Of a stretch of DNA of 64,000 bases, positions 8,137 to 16,298 are shown piece after piece. Origin of the DNA: an uncultured Lachnospiraceae bacterium (GTDB lineage: Bacteria > Bacillota > Clostridia > Lachnospirales > Lachnospiraceae); contig CACYKH010000006.1 of the NCBI GenBank assembly GCA_902774915.1, forward strand, positions 161,530-225,529, given 5' to 3'. The notes under the pieces were generated by a model. That model ran no database searches. It worked only from the letters and a program-made list of their open reading frames with translations, and had not been told where the DNA came from. Within the stretch, counting starts at the first letter, position 1, and the number at the start of each line of letters is the position of its first letter. A program made the position numbers and the translations under genes.

Positions 8137-8694
8137 ATGTTAAATATTGTTCTTCATGAACCGGAGATACCTTTTAATACCGGTAATATCGGCAGAACCT
8201 GTGTAATAACAGGCGCAAAGCTGCATCTTATCAGACCTTTTGGATTTATGTTGAATGATAAAATGCTCAAAAGAGCGGGATTGGATTATTGGCATAAACT
8301 TAATGTCCAGGAGCATGATAATGTAGATGAATTCTATGAATATGTGAAGGCTAATTCAGAAAAGCAGACGAAGCTTGAACAGGGTGAGCTGAGAAAACCT
8401 AGAATTTATTATGCTACTACAAAGGGTAAGCATAGATATTCAGATGTAGAATTTCGCGATGGTGATTACATTATGTTTGGTCGCGAGAGCGCAGGCATTC
8501 CTGAGGAGATTCTGGCTGATCATCCTGATGATTGTATTAGAATTCCAATGCTTCCTGAGGAGAGGTCGCTGAACCTTTCAAGCAGCGTTGCGATAATTCT
8601 TTATGAGGCTCTCAGGCAGCTGGATTATCCGGGATTGGAAGATACAGGCGAGCTTCATAGACTTGAATACAACTATACACAAAACGAATTATAG
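8137..8694 (+). CDS. trmL: tRNA (cytidine(34)-2'-O)-methyltransferase
   Basis: A 185-residue SPOUT methyltransferase that 2'-O-methylates the wobble base of certain leucine tRNAs. Family motifs are all present: EIPFNTGNIGRTC at the start, FGRESAGIP in the middle and LNLSSSVAIILYEALRQL forming the C-terminal knot. ATG 8137 is chosen because the upstream ATG 8131 abuts the GGGGG ribosome site. The following Hsp70-like gene starts 13 bases after the stop. Confidence 0.93.
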   Translation: MLNIVLHEPEIPFNTGNIGRTCVITGAKLHLIRPFGFMLNDKMLKRAGLDYWHKLNVQEHDNVDEFYEYVKANSEKQTKLEQGELRKPRIYYATTKGKHRYSDVEFRDGDYIMFGRESAGIPEEILADHPDDCIRIPMLPEERSLNLSSSVAIILYEALRQLDYPGLEDTGELHRLEYNYTQNEL

Positions 8695-8707
8695 AAAAGA
8701 GATAAGA

Positions 8708-10114
8708 ATGAAAATTGTTGGGGTACATTTTTGGGACAAGAAGGTACATTTATGCTGGAGCGATGGAGGTTCTGTAAGCACAGCTTCATTTAACTTACCA
8801 GCGGATTTAAGAAGAGATGACATCCTGGAGCAGGAATTTGCACTTGCAGGTGTTTTCAAAGCTATAACTCAGTACCTTGGTGAAAAAGCAGGGATTACTG
8901 AATTCGGAATGGTTGTTTGTGTGCCAGATGAATTCGGTGTGAATGATATTAAGAGAGTATATGAGGTCGGAAAGCAGAGTAATATCGTTATCGTAAGAAC
9001 AGTGAATGAAACTCTGGCGCTGGCACTTGCTCTTTATGCTGAGTATGATTTCGATGGAAGACTTCTTGCGGCTGTTGTAAATGAAAACAGAGTTGGAATT
9101 TCAGAATACGACTTCAGTGATGAAGGTGTTGAAAAAATTGCAACTTACGTGGCTGGACCATGGGCTGGTTCATCCTTTGCAAGAGCACCATTTATCTACA
9201 ATCACAGCAGTAAGCTTTTTGAGGCTACTGAGGCGGAGATTATATTCAGTGCAGGTGGAATGAATTCCAGTATTTCGCTTGAGCAGGGGCTGAAGTCTTA
9301 TATAAAGTCATCTGCGTTTGTTAATCAGAATATTGAATTCAAGATGGTAGGCGCTGAGGGGATAGTTGATGGACTGGGCCTTCTTTGCGGAAAGATAGAG
9401 GGCCAGGAAGCGGTTGCAGGACTTGGAGTTAAGGACACATTTTCACCTTACGAAATGTGCGTTTCAATAAATGGTGAGCTTTATACTGTAATGAATCCAG
9501 AGGCTTCACTTACACAGAATGCAGGAACAGAAGTTAAAAAGCTTCCTGAATCTGGAAGAGATTTTGAAGAATTCACAGTTTACGAGAAGAGAAAAACTTC
9601 TTATATCAATCTTGGAACTGCGAAGGTTTCCAGAGAAAGCCTGGATTCATATTATAGAAAGCCTGTTTTTGTTGGGCTGAATATAAATGACAAGAGAGAG
9701 ATTTCGCTGCTGATTCAGGATATGGCAACTGATAAATATATAGAAATGCCTATCGGGGCTGCAGGTGGAGCGGCAGGTAGTGGTGATGATGAGGGAGATG
9801 TTTCAGGCTTCATTGAAAAGATTCTTCCAATCATTGATAACCTGGAATATGCATCTAAGTTCGCACAGGATCCTGATAATCCTTATACAAAGGGAATTCT
9901 TCAGTCCTATGAAAATGCAGTGAAGATTCTTGAAGAGAACGGAATTAAAATAATTTCTGGCGAAGGCGAACCATTCGATTTCAATTTGCAGAATGCGGTT
10001 GCACATGTAACTGACGTAGACCTTCCAGAGAATACAGTTAAGCAGGTGATGCAGACTGGATATGTATACAAGGGTAAAGTCCTGAGAACGGCGTCTGTAA
10101 TTGTAGCAAACTAA
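8708..10114 (+). CDS. Hsp70-like protein fused to a C-terminal GrpE domain
   Basis: This 468-residue protein reads as three parts. Residues 1-260 resemble an Hsp70 nucleotide-binding domain (VVCVPDEFGVNDIKRVYEVG, then IVIVRTVNETLALALALY), but the phosphate loop DLGTT and the second phosphate motif are degenerate (MKIVGVHFWDKKVHLCW, LLAAVVNENRVGISEYD). Residues about 262-350 resemble the Hsp70 beta substrate-binding domain. Residues about 366-468 are clearly a GrpE head: EKILPIIDNLEYA, GEGEPFDFNLQNAVAHV and LPENTVKQVMQTGYVYKG. The long GrpE coiled coil is missing. A chaperone and its exchange factor in one chain is unusual; ATP binding is doubtful. The function is unknown. Confidence 0.75.
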   Translation: MKIVGVHFWDKKVHLCWSDGGSVSTASFNLPADLRRDDILEQEFALAGVFKAITQYLGEKAGITEFGMVVCVPDEFGVNDIKRVYEVGKQSNIVIVRTVNETLALALALYAEYDFDGRLLAAVVNENRVGISEYDFSDEGVEKIATYVAGPWAGSSFARAPFIYNHSSKLFEATEAEIIFSAGGMNSSISLEQGLKSYIKSSAFVNQNIEFKMVGAEGIVDGLGLLCGKIEGQEAVAGLGVKDTFSPYEMCVSINGELYTVMNPEASLTQNAGTEVKKLPESGRDFEEFTVYEKRKTSYINLGTAKVSRESLDSYYRKPVFVGLNINDKREISLLIQDMATDKYIEMPIGAAGGAAGSGDDEGDVSGFIEKILPIIDNLEYASKFAQDPDNPYTKGILQSYENAVKILEENGIKIISGEGEPFDFNLQNAVAHVTDVDLPENTVKQVMQTGYVYKGKVLRTASVIVAN

Positions 10115-10146
10115 AACTGTAACAAAGTAGATTTGTCATGTTTTTG

Positions 10147-10202
10147 TTGTAAAAAAGCCATATTTTTGTTATAGTAACTTTAGGTGTGTGCTGTAAGCAC
10201 AC
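10147..10202 (+). promoter_or_regulatory. Promoter and 5'-terminal hairpin of the DUF5684 gene
   Basis: TTGTAA (10147-10152) and TATAGT (10170-10175) are spaced by 17 bases, placing the transcript start near 10182. Immediately after it GTGTGCT (10186-10192) pairs with AGCACAC (10196-10202) across a 3-base loop. A hairpin at the very 5' end usually protects mRNA from 5'-end-dependent decay. Confidence 0.55.
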
Positions 10203-10249
10203 TTACTACATAATGAATAATTTAATTTATTTTATGGGAGGATGGTTTA

Positions 10250-10657
10250 ATGTTTAATTTCTTATCAGTTTTAGCTAGTTATGGCTATGATGATGCTCAA
10301 CTTGCTGCAACTGGCGGAATGCTTGTTGCTGAGATTATTTTCTACGTAATCGTTTACGTAGTTGAAGCTATCGCACTTATGAAAGTTTTTGAGAAGGCTG
10401 GCGTTACTTCATGGTACGCTTGGATTCCTTTCCTCAACACATATTGGATCACACAGATCGCTACAGGTAATGGTTGGTTATTCCTTATCATGTTCATTCC
10501 TTGTGTAGGAACACTTATTTGGTGCATCCTTCTTGCTGTTAAACTTGCAGCAGCTTTTGGACAGGGTGGCGGAATGATCGCACTTCTTATCCTGTTACCA
10601 CTTATCGGTTATCTTGTACTTGGTTTTGGATCAGCACAGTATCAGGGACCACAGTAA
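10250..10657 (+). CDS. DUF5684 small membrane protein
   Basis: A 135-residue membrane protein with four hydrophobic segments and the conserved loop KAGVTSWYAWIPFLNTYWITQIATG that marks DUF5684. The start has a strong GGGAGG site 8 bases upstream. It is flanked by its own promoter and a terminator, so it is a single-gene transcript, and a 5'-terminal hairpin suggests a stable mRNA. The family has no established function; members are often annotated near signal peptidase or protein-export genes, but nothing here shows that. Confidence 0.85.
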   Translation: MFNFLSVLASYGYDDAQLAATGGMLVAEIIFYVIVYVVEAIALMKVFEKAGVTSWYAWIPFLNTYWITQIATGNGWLFLIMFIPCVGTLIWCILLAVKLAAAFGQGGGMIALLILLPLIGYLVLGFGSAQYQGPQ

Positions 10658-10711
10658 ATAAAAGAACTTACAAACTATTTGGTTATTAAGTATTTATCAT
10701 TATGTAGAATG

Positions 10712-10742
10712 AAGCTCAGAGTCTTATGGCTCTGAGCTTTTT
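10712..10742 (+). terminator. Rho-independent terminator after the DUF5684 gene
   Basis: AGCTCAGAG (10713-10721) pairs with CTCTGAGCT (10730-10738) across an 8-base loop and is followed by TTTTT. It isolates the DUF5684 gene from the downstream module. Confidence 0.9.
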
Positions 10743-10775
10743 GTATTAAAAATTCTGTTTTTTTTATCAATATAA

Positions 10776-10784
10776 TGCTATACT
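10776..10784 (+). promoter_or_regulatory. Extended -10 promoter of the envelope module
   Basis: TGCTATACT (TG, one base, TATACT) lies 33 bases before the PH-like gene. The -35 area is T-rich without a clear match. It would drive the five genes from 10817 to 14652. Confidence 0.45.
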
Positions 10785-10816
10785 GAAAATAGCGTTTTTT
10801 AACCTAGGAGGTGTTT

Positions 10817-11218
10817 ATGGGAGAATTAGTTTTCAAGCAAAGAAAGAGAAATTGGTGTGGCCTTCCATGGTCATTTACAATTTATAGTTTTGATGAAGAA
10901 AGACTCTTTATTGAAAGAGGAGTTTTTACTAAGAGAGAGGATGAGGTTCGTTTGTACCGAATCCTTGATATCTCACTTCAGAGATCCTTTATTCAGAGAA
11001 TCTTCAAGATGGGAACTATCACAGTTGATAGCTCTGATAAGACAATGAAGAACTTTGAACTGAAGAATATAAAGAATTCTAAAGAGGTAAAGGAACAGCT
11101 TTCGCAGCTCGTTGAAGAAGAACGTCAGCGTAAGAGAATTACAGGACGTGAGTTTATGGGAGATTATGATCACGATGGATTCGATGATGACCACTACGAT
11201 CATGACGACCATTACTAG
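10817..11218 (+). CDS. Bacterial PH-like domain protein with Asp/His-rich tail
   Basis: A 133-residue protein with the bacterial PH (YdbT-like) fold pattern: FTIYSFDEERLFIERGVFTKREDEVRLYRILDISLQRSFIQRIF, then GTITVDSSDKTMKNFELKNI. No membrane segment or signal is seen. The C-terminal 20 residues are almost only Asp, His and Tyr (HDGFDDDHYDHDDHY), a potential divalent-metal site. The start follows AGGAGG at 5 bases. It leads a co-directional group of envelope-type genes and may act at the inner membrane face; the function is otherwise unknown. Confidence 0.75.
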   Translation: MGELVFKQRKRNWCGLPWSFTIYSFDEERLFIERGVFTKREDEVRLYRILDISLQRSFIQRIFKMGTITVDSSDKTMKNFELKNIKNSKEVKEQLSQLVEEERQRKRITGREFMGDYDHDGFDDDHYDHDDHY

Positions 11219-11244
11219 AAAATCTTCATATGGAGGTATGTGTT

Positions 11245-11448
11245 ATGAAGAAGAGGTTGGTGTATGTAATTGCTGTATGCGTACTGTGTCTGGGTGGTCT
11301 TACTGCATGTGGTAAGGCGAAGGACCCAGTAATCGAGGAAACTCAGCAGGGCATACAGCTTGAGGATAAAGCAAGGGAAGTAACTGGTCAGCAGGGTGAA
11401 CAGGCTGAGGAAGCCGACGACAAACTTGACAGCATTCCTACGGAGTAA
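11245..11448 (+). CDS. Very small lipoprotein
   Basis: A 67-residue lipoprotein precursor: MKKRLVYVIAVCVLCLGG then lipobox LTAC. The mature chain of about 43 residues is acidic and Gln-rich (EEADDKLDSIPTE end) with no recognisable domain. GGAGG sits 9 bases upstream of ATG 11245. It lies between the PH-like gene and the 53-residue helical protein, with short gaps that fit a single operon. The role is unknown, and the size and acidity suggest an accessory or spacer protein of the module. Confidence 0.75.
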   Translation: MKKRLVYVIAVCVLCLGGLTACGKAKDPVIEETQQGIQLEDKAREVTGQQGEQAEEADDKLDSIPTE

Positions 11449-11474
11449 CTTAAAATAAAAGGGAGGTTAAGAAA

Positions 11475-11636
11475 ATGGGATTAGAAGATATTAAAGGAAT
11501 GGTTGATAAGGCTGAGAAGACAGCTAAGAATCTTGAGGATAAGGCTAAAAAGGCCGGTGTATCTGATAAGGATATTGATAAAGCGAAGGATAAGGCAATC
11601 GATGCTGCAAAAGATCTTATAAAGGGGAAAAAGTAA
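11475..11636 (+). CDS. 53-residue amphipathic helical protein
   Basis: A short gene starting at ATG 11475 after GGGAGG and ending directly at the ATG of the next gene (11637). The product, beginning MGLEDIKGMVDKAEKTAKNL, is built from repeats of the kind DKAxxxAK with alternating Lys and Asp and hydrophobic faces, ending KDLIKGKK. This predicts one or two long amphipathic helices, like small LEA-type, CsbD-like or membrane-surface proteins. The ribosome site for the downstream zinc-ribbon gene (AAAGGGG) lies within its last codons, so translation is coupled, which supports it being real. Confidence 0.75.
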   Translation: MGLEDIKGMVDKAEKTAKNLEDKAKKAGVSDKDIDKAKDKAIDAAKDLIKGKK

Positions 11637-13334
11637 ATGATTCAGTGTCCTAATTGTGGAGGCGGACTTAAGTTTGATATCCAGTCTCAGCAATTAAAAT
11701 GTGATTCGTGTAATTCGCTCTTTGATCCGTATTCAGTTAAGTCTACAAGTGCGGAAGAAGAGACAGAATACAGCGTAACAGTTTTCAGGTGCCCTCAGTG
11801 TGGTGGAGAAATATGCTCTACAGAAGAAACAGCGGCTGCATTCTGCAGTTACTGTGGTTCTTCGAATGTTCTTGAAAGCAGAGTTTCAAAAGAGAAAAAA
11901 CCGGAACTCATTATTCCTTTCAAAAAGACTAAGGCTGAGTGTGAGAATCTGTTTGAGAAGTTTATAAAGAAGGCGATCTTTGCGCCTGCATCTTATAGAA
12001 GAGCGGGTCGTGCAGATTCTTTCCGAGGTATCTACATGCCATATTGGCTGTATGATATGTCTCAGAAGGGTGATGTAAACATTGCATCCTCATCATCTCA
12101 CAGAAGTGGTGACTATATAATTACAGACCACTATCTGCTCAGGGGTCATCTGGATAATTATTATAATGGTGTTTCCTACGATGCATCATCTACATTTGCA
12201 GATGATATCAGTAGCGACATTGCACCATATAATGTACAGGATATAACTACGTTTAATCCTACATTCCTGGCAGGTTATTATGCAGACCTTGCAGATGTAG
12301 GCGTAGAAACCTACAGAGATACTGCTATCGGTCTTGCTCAGGAGAGTACATATAACTATCTGAGAAAAAGTAGTCCAATGGGTCATGAAAGCTTTGAGAA
12401 TCCAAAGGAAGCCGTAAAGGCTGGCATTAAAACAAATGTAAATGTAACCCGTTCGGCTATGTTCCCAGTATGGTTCATGTCCTACAGAAACAGAGACAGG
12501 GTTGCTTATGCAACTGTTAATGGTCAGACAGGAAAAGTATCGGCGGATATTCCTATGAGTATTCCAAAGTATCTGCTGTGTGCCCTTGGCATCTCGGCAG
12601 GATTCTTTGCGTTGTTCCAGATGCTTTTCACGATCACACCAAAGCTTCTGGTGTTCATCGTTTCAATTCTTGGACTTATAGCTGCCCTTATATATGGTAA
12701 GGAAATGAAAAAGCTTGCATCCATGGAGAATCACGATGAAGATCTTGGAATGCTTGCAAGGGAAAGAAGAGTAGAAGAAAAGAGACGTGCCAGAGCTCAG
12801 GCTCAGAAGGGTGCTTCCTTCGATGGTCAGCCTCAGGAGGCATATGTAATCACTCAGAACGACCTGAAGAGACAGAAGAGAGAAAAATCTAAAAAGAAGA
12901 AAGCCAAGAAGGATACCGCTGGTTCTCTGGCGTGGCTAATTACCTTAATTCTTGTTATTATAGTTGGCACTTCTATATTTGGAAATGCCCTCGAGAGTCT
13001 TTTCGAAGGTGACTTTGGATTAGGTGGAGCCATAGTCGCTCTCATCTTCCTGATCATTACTATTGTCAGTGCAATAAATGCAAAGAAGAGCATTAATGAT
13101 ATGTATTCTATCAATGGACTGCCAGCGTCTCTATGGACAGTTGTCAGCCTAGCATGCATTATGATTGTCAGCTTCTGGAGTCCGATCGACGATAGAATTT
13201 ATTATGGTGCGGCAATCCTCGCCATGATAGGTATTATATTAAATATCATAGGTATCATAAGAGGTTATAACCTTCTTTCTATGAGACCATTACCTCAGTT
13301 TGAGATGTATCAGGGAGGTGATGATCGTGCATAG
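11637..13334 (+). CDS. Zinc-ribbon membrane protein
   Basis: A 565-residue protein with two N-terminal zinc ribbons: CPNCGG with CDSC (residues 4-25), then CPQCGGEI with CSYCG (about 52-80). A soluble region with YMPYWLYDMS and a beta-rich part follows. At least five membrane segments come in two blocks (about 305-345 and 425-545), split by a very basic stretch (RQKREKSKKKKAKKD, about 405-425). The architecture resembles TFIIB-type zinc-ribbon proteins that pair with TPM proteins, and the next gene is exactly that. It probably forms a membrane scaffold with its neighbours; the activity is unknown. Confidence 0.8.
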   Translation: MIQCPNCGGGLKFDIQSQQLKCDSCNSLFDPYSVKSTSAEEETEYSVTVFRCPQCGGEICSTEETAAAFCSYCGSSNVLESRVSKEKKPELIIPFKKTKAECENLFEKFIKKAIFAPASYRRAGRADSFRGIYMPYWLYDMSQKGDVNIASSSSHRSGDYIITDHYLLRGHLDNYYNGVSYDASSTFADDISSDIAPYNVQDITTFNPTFLAGYYADLADVGVETYRDTAIGLAQESTYNYLRKSSPMGHESFENPKEAVKAGIKTNVNVTRSAMFPVWFMSYRNRDRVAYATVNGQTGKVSADIPMSIPKYLLCALGISAGFFALFQMLFTITPKLLVFIVSILGLIAALIYGKEMKKLASMENHDEDLGMLARERRVEEKRRARAQAQKGASFDGQPQEAYVITQNDLKRQKREKSKKKKAKKDTAGSLAWLITLILVIIVGTSIFGNALESLFEGDFGLGGAIVALIFLIITIVSAINAKKSINDMYSINGLPASLWTVVSLACIMIVSFWSPIDDRIYYGAAILAMIGIILNIIGIIRGYNLLSMRPLPQFEMYQGGDDRA

Positions 13335-14652
13335 AAAGTTCTGGAAAGTTGAATACCTGAAACGTAGCGCGCTTGCTGTAATTATGGCAGTTCTTATAAT
13401 CGCGGCAATCCTTGTCCCATCAATAACATCTCTGGCTGATGAGAATTATAAAAATTCCGATACCGGTTATCAGGTGGTCATTATTGATGAACCAGATGCT
13501 CTGACAGATGACGAAGAGACAGAACTTCGTGAAACCATGTCAGACATAACAAAATACGGAAATGCAGTCCTCTTTATTGCCAATGAACATGATGGTACAA
13601 CGAAGGACGCAACCAGAGCGAAATACGATGAATATTTCGATGCCACAATTGATAATGGTGTTATTTATACTATCGATTATGGTACAAATGAACTTTACCT
13701 CATGCATTGCGGAGCATTTAGCATGTGGGTTGAGGACGGAACGGGACAGTCCGTAGTTGATGGTGCTGCTGAAAAGTCATCGGAATCTGATTATGCATCT
13801 GCAAATTATGCTTTTGTGGAATATTACAAAGCATTAGAGGCCAGTGACAGAGAGGTACATTACGAGGCGGACACTGGAGAAGATGAATATGTCATCACCA
13901 ATGAAGATGGCTCTGAAACTACTGTTGCAGCAGAAGATATAATCGATGATAAATCAGGTGAATCGACATATACGGACCCTGATACAAAATATGAAGCGGT
14001 TATTTTGGATGGTGCTGACCTCCTTTCAGATGGAGAGGAGAAAGCTCTTCTGGAGGATATGGCTCCAGTTCTTAAGTATGGAAATGCAATGTTCTATACT
14101 ACAAATAAAAATCAGGGAACTACCATTAATGTTGGTAGAGATAAGTTCCATGAGAGATATGGTCAGTACGGTGACGGAACCTGTTTCATCATTGATATGG
14201 CAAACCGACAGCTGTCTGTATGGTGTAGTGATGAAATTTACAAGACAGTTAAGAAGTCTAAGACAGATACAATAGTTTCCAATGTATACAGAATGGCAAC
14301 TAATGAAAAGTATTATGATTGTGCCAGTGAAGTTTTTAAAGAGGTTGCAATTACTCTTGAGGGTGGTAAGATAGCAGCTCCGATGAAGCTTGCATCTAAT
14401 ATTCTTTTGGCACTTATGCTGGGAATGCTGATCGCTTACTGGGTAGTGAAAGCATTCTCGATTGTTCCAAAACCTTCAGAGAGGGAACTGCTCGCGGCTA
14501 TACAAACGAAGCAGAACCTGCTGGATTATCATAAAGTATTTACACATCAGACCAGGCGGTACGATCCACCTAGTTCTTCTTCCTCCGGAGGCGGAGGCGG
14601 AGGAGGCGGCGGTGGAGGCGGAGGCGGTGGCGGCTCCAGCCACGGTTTCTAG
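13327..14652 (+). CDS. Tandem TPM-domain membrane protein with polyglycine tail
   Basis: A 441-residue protein with a signal or anchor segment (about 12-33), two related TPM-like domains, a membrane helix near residues 357-377 and a cytoplasmic tail ending in 16 glycines, then SSHGF. Repeat 1 (YQVVIIDEPDALTDDEETEL, TKYGNAVLFIANEHDGTT) and repeat 2 (YEAVILDGADLLSDGEEKAL, LKYGNAMFYTTNKNQGTT) align well. TPM proteins such as YgcG are membrane-linked and some assist photosystem repair or act as acid phosphatases. The GTG start at 13327 has the best spacing to GGGAGG; ATG 13321 is too close. It overlaps the zinc-ribbon gene by 8 bases. Confidence 0.82.
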   Translation: MHRKFWKVEYLKRSALAVIMAVLIIAAILVPSITSLADENYKNSDTGYQVVIIDEPDALTDDEETELRETMSDITKYGNAVLFIANEHDGTTKDATRAKYDEYFDATIDNGVIYTIDYGTNELYLMHCGAFSMWVEDGTGQSVVDGAAEKSSESDYASANYAFVEYYKALEASDREVHYEADTGEDEYVITNEDGSETTVAAEDIIDDKSGESTYTDPDTKYEAVILDGADLLSDGEEKALLEDMAPVLKYGNAMFYTTNKNQGTTINVGRDKFHERYGQYGDGTCFIIDMANRQLSVWCSDEIYKTVKKSKTDTIVSNVYRMATNEKYYDCASEVFKEVAITLEGGKIAAPMKLASNILLALMLGMLIAYWVVKAFSIVPKPSERELLAAIQTKQNLLDYHKVFTHQTRRYDPPSSSSSGGGGGGGGGGGGGGGGSSHGF

Positions 14653-14672
14653 TCAAAAAACTGCTAATTTAC

Positions 14673-14708
14673 AGGACGATTCCTTATTTTGAGAATCGTC
14701 CTTTTTTA
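14673..14708 (+). terminator. Rho-independent terminator after the TPM gene
   Basis: AGGACGATTC (14673-14682) pairs with GAATCGTCCT (14693-14702) and is followed by a run of T. It ends the envelope module before the pyruvate kinase promoter. Confidence 0.92.
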
Positions 14709-14709
14709 C

Positions 14710-14739
14710 TTGATAAATTTGGCAAAAAGGTGGTAAAAT
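14710..14739 (+). promoter_or_regulatory. Promoter of the pyk operon
   Basis: TTGATA (14710-14715) and TAAAAT (14734-14739) are 18 bases apart, about 90 bases before pyk. The leader contains TGCGC and GCGCA arms around a T-rich loop near 14756-14786, a weak hairpin of uncertain meaning. Confidence 0.55.
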
Positions 14740-14829
14740 ACTACTACCTATGGCCTTGCGCGTTTTACACTTTTTTAAATGCGCATAATTGGGGGAGATT
14801 TTTGGTCATAGAAGGGTTAGGAGAATAAG

Positions 14830-16254
14830 ATGAGAAAAACAAAGGTTATCTGTACTATTGGACCAGCCAGCGACAACGAACAAACGCTTCGTAAGCTGAT
14901 CGAAGAAGGCATGGCAGTTGCAAGACTGAACTTCTCACATGGAACACATGAGGAACATAAAAAGAAGTTTGATCTTATTAAAAAAGTCCGAGCTGACTTA
15001 AGACAGCCAATCGCTATAATGCTGGACACTAAGGGTCCTGAATATAGAATTGGAACATTTGAAAATGGAAGTATAACTCTTGAAGATGGAGATATATTTA
15101 GATTCACAACAGAGGATGTGGTTGGTAATCAGGAAAGAGTTTCTGTCAGCTACAAGAATCTGATAGAAAACCTCGAAGTTGGAGACAAAATACTGGTAAA
15201 TAACGGACTTGTTATTTTTGAAGTATATGAAATCCGTGGTAAAGAGGCAATTTGTAAATGTCTTGCCGGTGGAGTTCTTTCTGATAAGAAATCTATGAAC
15301 TTCCCTAACAAGGTACTTGACCAGCCGTTCCTCAGCGAACAGGATAAGAAGGATCTTCTTTTCGGAATACAGAATGGTGCAGATTATGTAGCTGCTTCCT
15401 TTGTTTCTTCGAAGAGTGACGTTCAGGAAATGCGAGATTTCCTTGACCAGAATGGCGGTAAGGATGTTGAGATTATTGCAAAGATAGAAAACCGTTCAGG
15501 TGTTGAGCATATTGAAGAAATATGCGAGCTGTCGGACGGTATAATGATTGCTCGTGGTGACCTTGGTGTTGAGATTCCGGGCGTTGAGGTTCCTTCAGTT
15601 CAGAAGTTCCTCATTTCAAAATGTCGTATGCTTGGTGTCCGTGTTATCACAGCCACCGAGATGCTGGAATCCATGATTAAGAATCCTCGCCCGACAAGAG
15701 CCGAGATTTCTGACGTGGCAAATGCAGTCTATGACGGAACATCAGCGGTTATGCTCTCTGGTGAAACAGCATCAGGTGCTCATCCGGTTGAAGCACTTAA
15801 GACTATGGTTGAGACTATAGAGTTTACAGAGACAAAGATAAATTATAAGAAGAGATTCAGAAATGCTGACTTCGAAGTACGAAGTACTCTCGATGCAGTA
15901 TCACATACAGTATGTACAATGGCTATCGATGTGGACGCCAAGTGCATAATAGTTAATTCGCTTAGTGGTAGGACTGCCCGAATGGTCAGCCGTTTCCGAT
16001 GCCCAGTAGATATCATCGGAATGACCACATCTGCCAGAGTTTGGCGTAAGCTTAATCTTTCCTGGGGACTCACTCCTGTAATGTGCGGAATGTACGACAG
16101 TATGGAGGAGATGTTCAGGAATTCAGTTCAGGAGGCAACTGCCGCTCTTGGACTTGAAAAGGGAGACAATGTTGTTATCACTGGTGGTATGGTAAATGGA
16201 ACCAGCGGTAATACAAACCTCATAAAAGTAGAGGAGATTGACCAGGTTTGGTAA
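14830..16254 (+). CDS. pyk: Pyruvate kinase
   Basis: The last glycolytic step, phosphoenolpyruvate plus ADP to pyruvate plus ATP. At 474 residues it is the standard length without the extra C-terminal phosphohistidine-type domain found in Bacillus. Motifs: KVICTIGPAS at the N-terminus, ARLNFSHG, MLDTKGPEYR, KIENRSGVEHIEEI, GDLGVEI and the active-site signature TATEMLESMIKNPRPTRAE with DGTSAVMLSGETASG. It is the first gene of a transcript that probably continues into mgtE 44 bases later. Confidence 0.97.
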   Translation: MRKTKVICTIGPASDNEQTLRKLIEEGMAVARLNFSHGTHEEHKKKFDLIKKVRADLRQPIAIMLDTKGPEYRIGTFENGSITLEDGDIFRFTTEDVVGNQERVSVSYKNLIENLEVGDKILVNNGLVIFEVYEIRGKEAICKCLAGGVLSDKKSMNFPNKVLDQPFLSEQDKKDLLFGIQNGADYVAASFVSSKSDVQEMRDFLDQNGGKDVEIIAKIENRSGVEHIEEICELSDGIMIARGDLGVEIPGVEVPSVQKFLISKCRMLGVRVITATEMLESMIKNPRPTRAEISDVANAVYDGTSAVMLSGETASGAHPVEALKTMVETIEFTETKINYKKRFRNADFEVRSTLDAVSHTVCTMAIDVDAKCIIVNSLSGRTARMVSRFRCPVDIIGMTTSARVWRKLNLSWGLTPVMCGMYDSMEEMFRNSVQEATAALGLEKGDNVVITGGMVNGTSGNTNLIKVEEIDQVW

Positions 16255-16298
16255 TCTAAATCCCAATCAGAGAAATTTTTAGATGGGAGGGCAAAGAT

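Noticed and set aside
16255..16298. M-box magnesium riboswitch before mgtE
   Set aside because: The gap of 44 bases is far too short for the M-box structure.
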